Shown here piece by piece: positions 18,515-27,175 of a DNA stretch of 64,000 nucleotides. Position 1 is the stretch's first letter, and the number at the start of each line of letters is the position of its first letter. The position numbers and the translations under genes were made by a program. The notes under the pieces were generated by a model. It was not told where the DNA came from, searched no databases, and worked only from the letters and a program-made list of their open reading frames with translations. This DNA is from Haloplanus sp. CK5-1 (GTDB lineage Archaea; Halobacteriota; Halobacteria; Halobacteriales; Haloferacaceae): NCBI RefSeq assembly GCF_037201915.1, contig NZ_CP147505.1, positions 1,054,001 to 1,118,000 of the forward strand. The letters are read 5' to 3'.

Positions 18515-18685
18515 ATGAAATCGACGCGGAAGGGCCTTCGTGACGGAGAGTTACAGAAGGACACCTACGAGCGGCTCACCTGCTCCGACTGTGAGAAGGT
18601 GCTGAAAAAGCAGGACGATCCGGACGAGGTGTTCTCCGTTCGGATTTGCCCCGGGTGTGAACGCGAGTGGAAGGACCTGCGGTAA
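18515..18685 (+). CDS. HVO_0758-type zinc-finger micro-protein
   Basis: A 56-residue basic-acidic protein with two CxxC knuckles, CSDC (residues 23-26) and CPGC (45-48), so one zinc site. Sequence and length match the haloarchaeal HVO_0758 family, whose Haloferax member I recall was linked to swarming and biofilm formation. It likely binds nucleic acid or a protein partner. It is tail to tail with the aldo/keto reductase gene, with no gap. Confidence 0.88.
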   Translation: MKSTRKGLRDGELQKDTYERLTCSDCEKVLKKQDDPDEVFSVRICPGCEREWKDLR

Positions 18686-19774
18686 CTACTCGAAGACGGC
18701 GTCGAACGCCCGCGCACCCAGTGGATCGAACGTCCCCGCGGCGACGGCCTCCGCGACGTGGTCGGGGTCGCTCGTCCCCACGAGCGCACAGGTGATACCT
18801 GGGGCACTCCGCGCGAAGTTGATCGCCCGCTGAGCCGGCGTCTCCCCCTGCAGTTCGGCGTCGACGGCCGCCGGAATCCCGTCGACCAACTCTCCCCCCG
18901 CGAGGCTCGCACTCGCGAACACGTCGAGGTCGAGGGCGTGGGCAACGTCCAGCGCCGACCGGCGCTCGCCCTCGAACGCGTGGGCCGGCGTCGTGAACGC
19001 GTCGGCCATGAGGACGTTGAACGGGAGTTGTATCGCCTCGAACCCTGTCGTCCCGTGGCCGACGGTTTCGGCGGCCGATCGGGCGCGTGCCACCACCTCC
19101 GGGAGCGACAGGTGGGCGTCGGCGTCCGGCGGGACACGGAACGCGTCCCACGTCGCCACGCCGTACCCGCCGATGTCGTCCGCATCGATCCGACGCTCCA
19201 GTCGCTCGAAGGTCGCCTCCAACTGGTCGTACACCGCCTCGCGGGAGCGCGCCCGGAGTTGCGTCTCGGGGTTGTGGACGTAGTAACAGTCCACCGTCTC
19301 GACGCCGAGGGCGTCGAGCGATCGGTCCAGCGACGCCTCGATAGCCTCGGGTGCGATGCAGTGGCGGCCCGCCGCGATGTCACCGGGGTCGACGGATCCG
19401 GACTCGACGAATCGCTCGCGAACGTACGTCGCCGGATCCTCCGGTCGTTCCCCGTCGAACGGCAGGAATCCACCTTTCGTGGCCACGACGACGGCCTCGC
19501 GGTCGACGTCGGCCCCATCAAGGGCCCGTCCGACGACCCGCTCGCTCCGCCCACAGCGGTAGTTGGCGGCGGTGTCGACGACGTTACAGCCGCCGTCGAG
19601 CCCGGCGATCAGCGCCCGCTCGTAGTGTTCGTCGACGGCGTCGGTCGGCTCTCCGAGGTAGGTACCGAGGCCGACACTCGAGACGACGCCCGGATCGAAC
19701 CGACGGAAGTAGGTTCGACCGAACCCGTCGCCGAAGCGGTCGCGATACCCCCACGTGGCGCTGCTGGTCGCCAT
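18686..19774 (-). CDS. Aldo/keto reductase
   Basis: A 362-residue NADPH-type TIM-barrel oxidoreductase. The catalytic tetrad is visible: Asp in NVVDTAANY (with Tyr four residues on), Lys in VATKGG, and His in YYVHNPE. A C-terminal cofactor segment, ALVGTSDPDH, is present. The substrate is unknown. The protein has a single lysine, the catalytic one. Confidence 0.9.
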   Translation of the reverse strand: MATSSATWGYRDRFGDGFGRTYFRRFDPGVVSSVGLGTYLGEPTDAVDEHYERALIAGLDGGCNVVDTAANYRCGRSERVVGRALDGADVDREAVVVATKGGFLPFDGERPEDPATYVRERFVESGSVDPGDIAAGRHCIAPEAIEASLDRSLDALGVETVDCYYVHNPETQLRARSREAVYDQLEATFERLERRIDADDIGGYGVATWDAFRVPPDADAHLSLPEVVARARSAAETVGHGTTGFEAIQLPFNVLMADAFTTPAHAFEGERRSALDVAHALDLDVFASASLAGGELVDGIPAAVDAELQGETPAQRAINFARSAPGITCALVGTSDPDHVAEAVAAGTFDPLGARAFDAVFE

Positions 19775-19813
19775 ACGTCCACTACGCGCGCCGAGGGGGA
19801 AAGGCGTTGCACG

Positions 19814-20971
19814 TCATACGTCGCCTTCGAGCGCCCGCCGCAGACGGTCGGTGAGTGTCTTCCGTCGCGCAGGCCAGACGAACTCGTCGGCGTCGAGGGG
19901 GATCTGTCCGCCACCCATCCGGGAGTGCCCGCCGCCGTTCGCCTCCGGGATCCCGTCGAGTGCGGCCTCGATGGCGCGCCCCATGTGGACCCGGTCGTCC
20001 CGGGACCGCCCCGAGAGGTGGAGGACGCCGTCGCGGACGCCCCAGACGACGGCGGCGGTGACACCTTCGAGCAGCATGAGTTCGTCCGCAGCCTGCGGAA
20101 TCGCGTCCACGTTCGACACCTCACCCACGTCGCTGATCGCGAACGGTCCCTGAATGTCGCGCTCGCGGATCGCCCTCGCCTTGATCTCGAGGACCTCCGC
20201 GCTCACCTGCGGGTTGGCGATCCGATCGAGGAGGCTCTCGTCGACGCCGTCGGAGAGGTAGCCGCTGGTTTCGAAGTCGGCGGTGTCGGTACCCGCGGTG
20301 AGCCGATCGGTGTCGGTGAGGATGCCGTAAAACAGCCCCGTCGACAGCGTCGACGGGATCGTGTAGTTCGTGTCTACCTCGCTCTCGTGGCTATCCGGTG
20401 GTACCGGCGTGGCGTCGACGTCGCGGAAGTACTCCCCGATGACGCTGGAACAGGCCCCGTACTCCGTGCGAACGTCGGTGAAGGCTTCACCACTCCCGTC
20501 GCCAGGGTGGTGGTCGATGACCGCTACTGGATCGATGTCTTCGGAGCCGCTGAACCCCCGTGCCAGGTTGTGGTCGACGAGGACGATCGCCTCCGAACCG
20601 ATATCGTCCGACCGCTCGATGGCGGTGAGTTCGGGGTTGAGGACGTTCCGGAACACGCGGTTCTCCTGGTGGCGGATCTGTCCGGAGAAGTTGATGGTCG
20701 ACTCGGTCCCCACCTGTTCGGCCAGCGAGGCGACGCCCATCGCGGCTGCCATCGCGTCCGGGTCCGGGTTCGGGTGGGTCAGCACCGCAACGTCGTCGTA
20801 CTCCGCCAGCAACGACACGAACCGGACGCCGGCCGGCCGCGTGAACTGGTGGAGGAGGTACCCGCCACCGAGCAGGACGACGAGGCTGACGACGGCCGCC
20901 GCAAGCAACTCGGGGTAGGACTGCGCGACCGCTATCGCCCGCTGGACGAGATCCTCGGCCACGACCGACAT
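19814..20971 (-). CDS. Membrane-anchored DHH-family phosphoesterase
   Basis: A 385-residue protein. An N-terminal membrane helix (about residues 22-42) is followed by a DHH phosphoesterase domain: HPNPDPDAM (motif I), VLVDHN (II), VIDHHPG (III, the DHH) and TDTDR (IV). The C-terminal DHHA1 part ends with NGGGHSRMGGGQ. Relatives degrade oligoribonucleotides, cyclic dinucleotides or pApA. The membrane anchor suggests a cyclic-dinucleotide role but this is not shown. ATG 20971 is chosen as the first start clear of the upstream region. Confidence 0.87.
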   Translation of the reverse strand: MSVVAEDLVQRAIAVAQSYPELLAAAVVSLVVLLGGGYLLHQFTRPAGVRFVSLLAEYDDVAVLTHPNPDPDAMAAAMGVASLAEQVGTESTINFSGQIRHQENRVFRNVLNPELTAIERSDDIGSEAIVLVDHNLARGFSGSEDIDPVAVIDHHPGDGSGEAFTDVRTEYGACSSVIGEYFRDVDATPVPPDSHESEVDTNYTIPSTLSTGLFYGILTDTDRLTAGTDTADFETSGYLSDGVDESLLDRIANPQVSAEVLEIKARAIRERDIQGPFAISDVGEVSNVDAIPQAADELMLLEGVTAAVVWGVRDGVLHLSGRSRDDRVHMGRAIEAALDGIPEANGGGHSRMGGGQIPLDADEFVWPARRKTLTDRLRRALEGDV

Positions 20972-21040
20972 ACCCCTCCCGACTCGGTCGAGGGTCAAGA
21001 GTATTCTCCCATTCCGACCTCGGGAAGCCGACGGAACGGC

Positions 21041-21916
21041 TCAGGACGAGGTGAACGCGTCGATGGCCGGCCGGAAGCCGTCGTAGACTGCCGGGAAGCG
21101 GAGGGCGTAGCCGAGTTCGTGGAGCCGGTCGTTGGCACAGCGCTTGTTCGCGCGAACTCGTCGACTCACCGTGTCGTCCGTGGCCGCCGCTCGTTCCTCG
21201 ACCGTCCACTTCGCCGGCGGGTCGACGCCACACTCCTCGGCCAGCCAGTCCGCGAACGCGTGCTTCGAGACGGGTTCGTCGTCGACGCCGAGAACGACCT
21301 CGCCGCGCGCCCGATCGGTCGTCAGGACGTGTGACACTATCCCCGCCGCGTCGTCGCGGTGGATGGAGTTGAGATACCCCTCCGTGACCGGGCCGTCGAG
21401 GTAGCGGTCCATCCGATACCGGTCCGGACCGTACAGGCCCCCAAATCTGACGACCGTGCCGTCCATCGGCGACGCGTCGAGGGCGATCCGTTCGGCCTCG
21501 AGCAACACGTCCTGTCGCTCGGTCGCGGGCTCCGGTGTCGTCGACTCGTCGACCCAGTCACCGTCGTGGTCGCCGTAGACGCCGGTACTCGACGTGTAGA
21601 CGAGTCGGTCGGGTGGTGACGCCCGTCCGCAGAACGTCTCGACTGCGGTCCGAAGCCCCGTTACGTACGCCGTCCGCGCCGCGTCGACACCGCGGCCGCT
21701 GGCGCTCGCCGCGTACACGACCCAGTCGACGTCGGGGACGGCCGACAGCGACTCGCCGTCGGTCACGTCGGCACGGACGGCCTCGAAGCCGGCGTCCTCG
21801 ATGGCGTCGAGCCCCGTCGCCGACCGGCGGACGCCCACCACCTCGTGGCCCGCGTCGGTCAGTCGCCTCCCGAGTTCGATACCGACGTAGCCACAGCCGA
21901 GGATTGCGACGCGCAC
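21041..21916 (-). CDS. NAD(P)-dependent SDR-type epimerase/dehydratase
   Basis: A 291-residue extended short-chain dehydrogenase from a GTG start. The N-terminal nucleotide motif is VAILGCGYVG, and the active site has YTSSTGVYG. It resembles YeeZ/YbjT-like NAD-binding proteins acting on sugar nucleotides or unknown substrates. It lies 5 bases after the DUF5791 gene on the same strand. Confidence 0.85.
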   Translation of the reverse strand: MRVAILGCGYVGIELGRRLTDAGHEVVGVRRSATGLDAIEDAGFEAVRADVTDGESLSAVPDVDWVVYAASASGRGVDAARTAYVTGLRTAVETFCGRASPPDRLVYTSSTGVYGDHDGDWVDESTTPEPATERQDVLLEAERIALDASPMDGTVVRFGGLYGPDRYRMDRYLDGPVTEGYLNSIHRDDAAGIVSHVLTTDRARGEVVLGVDDEPVSKHAFADWLAEECGVDPPAKWTVEERAAATDDTVSRRVRANKRCANDRLHELGYALRFPAVYDGFRPAIDAFTSS

Positions 21917-21921
21917 GGCGA

Positions 21922-22353
21922 TCAGCGGGCGTTCCGTCCCGCGACGTAACTGTGAATCGCGGCGAGTTCGTCCAGCGCCAACCGGGTGCGACCCTCGATG
22001 GCCTGCTGAATCTCCTGTCCCGAGAGGTCGAGGTCGACGTTCGAGGCGATGGTGTCGACGTCGAGGACGCCCGTCGTCATCCCCATCAGCAGGTAGTCGC
22101 GCACCTCCTGTACGATACCGTCGGCGTCCCGGCCGTCGGTTTCGCTGGCGAGGATCGACGCCGCCTCCGACAGCGTCATCGTCGGCGACTCCCCGCTCGC
22201 AAGCGCGGCGACCGTCTCGGTCGGGAGGTCGGCTGCGGTGGCGACGGCCTCGATACCCCTCGCGTCGACCACTGCACGGAGTTCGTCGTCGTAGGCGTCG
22301 CGGAGTTGGCGTGGTGATTTCGTCTCCGGATCGTCGACAGCGTCGTGGAGCAT
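21922..22353 (-). CDS. DUF5791-like haloarchaeal protein
   Basis: A 143-residue acidic helical protein of a conserved haloarchaeal family (DUF5791 as I recall it). Segments such as SEAASILA, DYLLMGMTTGVLDVDTIA and LSGQEIQQAIEGR are helical and suggest a HTH-like bundle. Function unknown. ATG at 22353 is supported by good match to family length; it lies 32 bases downstream of the pilus-like operon end and may share its transcript. Confidence 0.8.
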   Translation of the reverse strand: MLHDAVDDPETKSPRQLRDAYDDELRAVVDARGIEAVATAADLPTETVAALASGESPTMTLSEAASILASETDGRDADGIVQEVRDYLLMGMTTGVLDVDTIASNVDLDLSGQEIQQAIEGRTRLALDELAAIHSYVAGRNAR

Positions 22354-22385
22354 ACGTTCGATGGGTCCCCCGCCAACAAAAGGGT

Positions 22386-25300
22386 TCACTCGCCGTCGCG
22401 GCAGGCCGTCGCCGCCCACGACGTACACCCCGGTCGTGGCCAGGTGCCCGCGCGCTCCTCGCGTTCCCCGTCGACGTCCCCGACACCGTCGCGTCCCGCC
22501 GGTACCGCCACCGCGACTGCCGTTCGCGTCTCGAAGTCGACGCGCTCGTCGCGGCCGAGGCGTTCTCCGTCACCGTCGCCGTCCACGTCCAGTCGTACCG
22601 TCGATCCGTCGCGAACGTACCGGAGCGTACCGCCCGGCGTCGGGCCGCCGCGTCGCGTCCGCAGGCTGAACCGGGCGTACGCCCCGCGGACGGACACCGA
22701 CCAGACGTTGATCGTCGCGTACCAGTACCCCGGGACGGGGGCGACCGGCAACCCCGCCGGCACCGCGCCGAGCGTTCCGTTCAACCGATCGGTGAGCAGA
22801 CGGTCGGTCGCAGCGTCCGCCGCGTCGGTCATCGCTCGTTCGCGGACTCGCGTCACCGTCGCGTTGACCCGTTCCTGTGCGACGGTGCCGGCCCGCGTAG
22901 CGAGCGTGCGACCGAACGTCGTCTCCAGTCGCGCCTCGATCCGGTCGACCCGCGCGGGGTCCGCTCCCGACGCGCGTTCGTCCGCCTCGACGGCTATCGC
23001 CCGGGCGAGCGACCCGTTACTGGCCGCCAGCGCCCGATCCGCCGGGCTCTCCCACCGATCGAATCCAGCCGTGACCGCTTCGCGAACCGACGGCCGTGAG
23101 AGTTGCGTCTCGCTACGAACGGTGTGGCGGCTCCCGGCACGGAGCGTGGCGACCGAGCCAGAGACGGCCGACCGCAGATCGCTTCGGGGCTCTCGGATCG
23201 ACGCGTTCTCGACACCGTCTGCCGCGTTCAGCGCCTGTGCCGCCGTCCGCAGCCTCGTCCGCGAGGAGCCGTTGCTCCCCGATCCGGCCACCGAGTCGGC
23301 CGCGTCACCGTACGGCGCGACAAACAGGTTGACGTTCTCGGACGATAGCGGGTGGTACGACCGCGACGGCGGGACGCCGACGGCGCGGTCGTGACTCACC
23401 GACGCGACGGTGAGGTACGCCGGCGAGCCGTCGGGGACGACGCTCACTGGCCCGGTCGGTGGCGTTCCCTCTCGGGCGAGCGACGCGTTCGCCGGTCCCG
23501 CCGAGCGTCGTCCGGCGTCGAGGGTCCGGCGGAGCGACCGCGGTGATTCGATCCCCGCGTGTCCGAGTACTCGGTCGAACGCTCGCCGTCTCTCCTCGTG
23601 GCCGTCCGCTCGCCGCTCCAGACGGCGGATCGTCGCGTCGACCAGCGCCGCTCGTGCCGCGACCCGCGCTCGATCCGCCGCGCCGCGGTATCGATCCGGC
23701 GGTTCGATCAACGCCATCCGCCGTTTCCGGAGGTCGTCCGCGAGTCGCTCCGGTGGGTTCGCCGTGTACGTCGCGATGCGTCCCGCGTCGACGCCGACGG
23801 AGGCGTTCGAGAGCCGTCCACGGAGTTCCGCCAGGTCCGCGTTCACCCACGAGCGGAGTGCCGAGGGGCGGTCACCGTATACGGTCCGCTCGTGCACGCC
23901 GAGGCTGTCGTTGGCGACGGCGACGGCCACGTCGTCCCGGCCGCCCTGTTCGTCGACCAGTCGTCGCTCCGCCTTCCCGGGTACGTCGGCCAGGTTCGGA
24001 CCACCGACCGGCCCGCCGCGTTCGAACGTCTGCCGGGTCGGTCGGTCGGGTGCCGTTCCGTTCGGGGCGTACTCGCCGACCACCGCGACGCCGACACGGT
24101 ACCGCTCGGTCCACTCTCCGTCCGTGGTGATCGTGCGATTCCCCCGTCGCCACGTCCACGCCACGGTCCGGTCGAGGGTCACGTGCCGGGTGAACGTCTC
24201 GAAGCGATGCCGTTCCGATCCGGAGTCGGGAGCCGGAGCACTGCTCGCGTCGACCTCGGCGCTCATCGTCACGTCGGTGGTTTCGAGACTCCACTCCTCG
24301 CCCGGAGTGTTGGGTTCGGGACGGGGTTCGTCGTACGTCTGTCGACTCGACGTCAGGAGCTCGGCCTCGACGCGATACGCGGATCGAAAGAGACCGTCGA
24401 GCGAGCGATTCGATCGAACCGCCTCGGTCCGAAGCCCAGTCGCCGCCCGGTCGGGGGCCACCCCGGTATCGACGTCGATCCGGTGGCTCGGCGACGGACC
24501 GTCACGTCCTCTGATCGGGAGTTCCACGCTCGTGTTCCCGCTCGCGTTCCGCCGCTCGTTCGGGCGTGGGACGACGCGGTCGGCCCACGACGAGTCGGCT
24601 TCCGTCGCCGCCGTGAGGTCACGGACGCCGAGTTCGAGGGTCGCCCGCCGCGTCGCTCGCCGTCCGGCCGGATCGCTTCGTCCGAAGGCCGACCGCTGTG
24701 CTGTGAGCAGGGCAGCGTTCGTCGACGTTTCGACGTGACGAGTGGCGACGACGTTGGCGATCGGAACTCCGCCGTACTGGGCGTAGCCCCGCGCCCACGC
24801 GATGGGGTAGAGCCGTGCGGTCAGCCGCCGCCCCAGTCCCGGACCGTCCAGCGGGGTTCGGTTCAGCCGCGTCTCGAACGTCGCCGTTCGATCGTGTAGA
24901 GCCAACACCGGCGTCGCGACGGTCACCGTTCGTGTTCGGTGTTCCCTCGCGACTAGCCGGCCGTCGTCACGGGCCGAGACGGTCACGTTCCGGACCGTCA
25001 CGCGGACCGCCGTCCCGTTTCCGACGCCCTTGACCTCGATACGGTCCATCGCACGCCCGAGCTCCGCCGGTGTAGTCGCCTCGGGGAGCGACGCGACGGC
25101 GGTCACGTCGCCCCGCCGATAGCGGGTCGTCTCGAGGCGGTCGTCGAGGCTCAGATAGATTCGGAGCCGCAACGCGTCCCGGAACGGCCGGGCGTCGCTC
25201 AGCAGTCGGCCGTACGGCGTCGCCGCGGGCTCGGTCACCGGCTCCGTCGCCGCCGCTCGCGACGCCTCTCCGACGGCCGATCGGATCGTCTCCGTCGTCG

Positions 25301-25460
25301 CGGCTTCGACCCGCTCCATGGCGACGTCGGCATCGCGGTCGATCCGGTCCGGCCCACGGGTGTCGACCACCGCGGCGAACGTCGACGCGCCGACCAGCAG
25401 GAGGACACCCACGAGCGCGAACGGGACGCGTGCCCGTCGATCCTCGGCGAAGCGGGTCAC
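22386..25460 (-). CDS. Very large exported/membrane protein of pilus-like locus 1
   Basis: A 1024-residue protein, last gene of the first pilus-like operon. A short Arg-rich N-terminus is followed by one hydrophobic helix (VPFALVGVLLLVGASTFAAV), then about 990 mostly polar residues outside the membrane. The body has many Asn-x-Thr/Ser sites, long Arg/Ala-rich helices, and a hydrophobic patch near residue 940 (APVPGYWYATINVW). Only three lysines occur. I link it to the haloarchaeal DUF7286 family from memory. It could be the fibre adhesin, a tip protein or a scaffold. The GTG at 25460 gives the GTGA overlap used throughout this operon; a second GTG is at 25466. Confidence 0.72.
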   Translation of the reverse strand: MTRFAEDRRARVPFALVGVLLLVGASTFAAVVDTRGPDRIDRDADVAMERVEAATTETIRSAVGEASRAAATEPVTEPAATPYGRLLSDARPFRDALRLRIYLSLDDRLETTRYRRGDVTAVASLPEATTPAELGRAMDRIEVKGVGNGTAVRVTVRNVTVSARDDGRLVAREHRTRTVTVATPVLALHDRTATFETRLNRTPLDGPGLGRRLTARLYPIAWARGYAQYGGVPIANVVATRHVETSTNAALLTAQRSAFGRSDPAGRRATRRATLELGVRDLTAATEADSSWADRVVPRPNERRNASGNTSVELPIRGRDGPSPSHRIDVDTGVAPDRAATGLRTEAVRSNRSLDGLFRSAYRVEAELLTSSRQTYDEPRPEPNTPGEEWSLETTDVTMSAEVDASSAPAPDSGSERHRFETFTRHVTLDRTVAWTWRRGNRTITTDGEWTERYRVGVAVVGEYAPNGTAPDRPTRQTFERGGPVGGPNLADVPGKAERRLVDEQGGRDDVAVAVANDSLGVHERTVYGDRPSALRSWVNADLAELRGRLSNASVGVDAGRIATYTANPPERLADDLRKRRMALIEPPDRYRGAADRARVAARAALVDATIRRLERRADGHEERRRAFDRVLGHAGIESPRSLRRTLDAGRRSAGPANASLAREGTPPTGPVSVVPDGSPAYLTVASVSHDRAVGVPPSRSYHPLSSENVNLFVAPYGDAADSVAGSGSNGSSRTRLRTAAQALNAADGVENASIREPRSDLRSAVSGSVATLRAGSRHTVRSETQLSRPSVREAVTAGFDRWESPADRALAASNGSLARAIAVEADERASGADPARVDRIEARLETTFGRTLATRAGTVAQERVNATVTRVRERAMTDAADAATDRLLTDRLNGTLGAVPAGLPVAPVPGYWYATINVWSVSVRGAYARFSLRTRRGGPTPGGTLRYVRDGSTVRLDVDGDGDGERLGRDERVDFETRTAVAVAVPAGRDGVGDVDGEREERAGTWPRPGCTSWAATACRDGE

Positions 25461-26296
25461 GGCCACGTCCTCACGGTGATTCGTACGCGACCGAGGCCGA
25501 CGCGCTCGCTCACCGCTCGCGCCGACGCGTTCGTCGCTCCGAGGTCACGTGCCACCCGATCGGAGACGGCCGCGGCGAGACGCTCGTTGGTGTCGTCGAC
25601 CCCGCCGCTCGCGAGCCGGGTCGATCGGCCGACACCGAAGCGTTCCGTCGCCTGTCGGTATCGGTGCCGTATCACGGCCGAGACGGGGCGGGCCCCGCCG
25701 GCGGCGACGCGGGTCCGCGTCGGCGGAAACAGGCCCTCCACGAACCCCTCGGCTACCACGTCGGCGACCCCCTCGATGCCTCGCGCTCGGGCGGCGTCCC
25801 GTGTCTCGTCCCGTCGGGTGGGAAATCCGCTCGAAACGGTCATCGTCGCCGCGTGAACCGGCACGTCTGGCGGTGGTCGCGCGCCCACGGCAACGTGGCC
25901 CTTGATCGACGGTCCCGGATACGGCCGCCAGACGGCCGTAACCCGCGTGTGGTTCTCTTGGATCGCCCCCCTGACGGCACTCGCTACCGCCGCCCCGAGT
26001 CCATCACGGGCGTGAGACAGACGCCGGCCGTCCACCGTGATCCGGCCGACCGCCGCGCGTGCGAGGAGCTCCGCGAGCGTCCCGTGGGCAGTCCGGTCGA
26101 CCGACACGCGGGCCCCGTCGCCTGTGGTCGGTTCGAGCGTGTAGTTTACCGACGTCGTCGTCGTCGCGAGCGTCGACGACACGTCCGGTGCGCGGCCCTC
26201 ACCGGTCGCCTCCCGAGGCGTCGCAGTCGTCACCGTCACCACTGCGCCGCTGATCAGAAGGAGACAGAGCACCCCGTCGAGGACGGTGCTCGTCAC
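25457..26296 (-). CDS. Pilin-like exported protein of pilus-like locus 1
   Basis: A 279-residue protein starting with GTG in a 4-base overlap with its upstream neighbour. The N-terminus (VTSTVLDGVLCLLLISGAVVTV) is a single hydrophobic helix right at the start, as in Tad-type or class III prepilins. The rest is an exported domain rich in Thr, Arg and Val. One lysine. No enzymatic motif. Probably a minor subunit of the fibre or a membrane-bound assembly partner (DUF7284-like from memory). Confidence 0.68.
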   Translation of the reverse strand: MTSTVLDGVLCLLLISGAVVTVTTATPREATGEGRAPDVSSTLATTTTSVNYTLEPTTGDGARVSVDRTAHGTLAELLARAAVGRITVDGRRLSHARDGLGAAVASAVRGAIQENHTRVTAVWRPYPGPSIKGHVAVGARPPPDVPVHAATMTVSSGFPTRRDETRDAARARGIEGVADVVAEGFVEGLFPPTRTRVAAGGARPVSAVIRHRYRQATERFGVGRSTRLASGGVDDTNERLAAAVSDRVARDLGATNASARAVSERVGLGRVRITVRTWP

Positions 26297-26685
26297 GCCC
26301 ACACCTCCACGCGGACGCGACCCGGGCGGACCCGAGCCGGGCCGATTTGGATGCCGATCCGACGTGTCGCCGTCTCGGTGTCGACAGCCTCGGGTGGGGT
26401 CGGACCGGTGTGCCACCGCTGACCGGCCGCGGCGGCGGTGACGTTCAGGCGGTAGCCCGCCGGCCCCGCCCGCCGTGCTCGGTCCGTTCGATCCGGCTTC
26501 GCGACGCCGCCCGAAGCGAGGATGTCGACGACCCGGTCGAGCGTCGGCGGCGCGACCGATCGCTCCTCCTCGCCGATGGCTCCGTCCACGGCGGCAGCGT
26601 ACGTCGAGACGGCCACACACACGGCCACGAGCACCACGAGCGCGGCGACTGGTTCGACCTGCCCCCTAGCCGACGAGCGTGACAT
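26293..26685 (-). CDS. Small pilin-like protein of pilus-like locus 1
   Basis: A 130-residue protein with a class III (prepilin) signal: SSARGQVEPVAALVVLVAV, where cleavage after RG would leave a Gln-initiated hydrophobic helix, the classic archaeal prepilin peptidase (PibD) site. The globular part is small. One lysine. This is the best candidate for the main fibre subunit of the locus. ATG at 26685 or GTG at 26688. Confidence 0.72.
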   Translation of the reverse strand: MSRSSARGQVEPVAALVVLVAVCVAVSTYAAAVDGAIGEEERSVAPPTLDRVVDILASGGVAKPDRTDRARRAGPAGYRLNVTAAAAGQRWHTGPTPPEAVDTETATRRIGIQIGPARVRPGRVRVEVWA

Positions 26686-27133
26686 CACACCCCTCCCAGA
26701 CGACGTGTCTGACGATCAGCGGACCCTCGGCCGACCGCCAGCGTGAGTTCCTTTCCCGCGCCGTCCCGGCGGCCGTACAGAGCGCATCGCCGGAGTCGAA
26801 CCGACTCCCCGGGGGCGCACCGCGGAGGACCGCTGTCAGCGAATCGATCCCGGCGGCGGGGGTCACGGGACCGAACGCGAACGTCGCGTGGGTCGTCCCG
26901 GCGTCGTTTCGGAGTCCGATCCCCCCGGGTTCGACCCGGATCGCCCGTGCGTCGAGCGGGTGTTCGGCGGTCGCGGGGTGTGCCGTCGCCGCCGTTCGGT
27001 CGACCGTTCCGGCCACGTCGGCGGCGGCCGGCGGCGGGGCCGTCGGGAGCGCCGCAGCGACGCCCACCAACGCGACACTCGCGATGGACAGTCCGAGCCA
27101 CGTGTACCACGCATCGACTGGAACGCCGAACAT
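26666..27133 (-). CDS. Small membrane-anchored exported protein of pilus-like locus 1
   Basis: A 155-residue protein. An N-terminal hydrophobic helix (TWLGLSIASVALVGVAAAL) is followed by a Pro/Ala-rich linker and an exported domain with two cysteines (about residues 118 and 149) that could form a disulfide. It has no lysine. It overlaps the next pilin-like gene by 20 bases. Function unknown; probably a minor subunit or an anchor for the platform. Confidence 0.66.
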   Translation of the reverse strand: MFGVPVDAWYTWLGLSIASVALVGVAAALPTAPPPAAADVAGTVDRTAATAHPATAEHPLDARAIRVEPGGIGLRNDAGTTHATFAFGPVTPAAGIDSLTAVLRGAPPGSRFDSGDALCTAAGTARERNSRWRSAEGPLIVRHVVWEGCDVTLVG

Positions 27134-27175
27134 GGGGTGGGATGGCCCCGTTACCGCACTTGAACCTCGGCCCGG

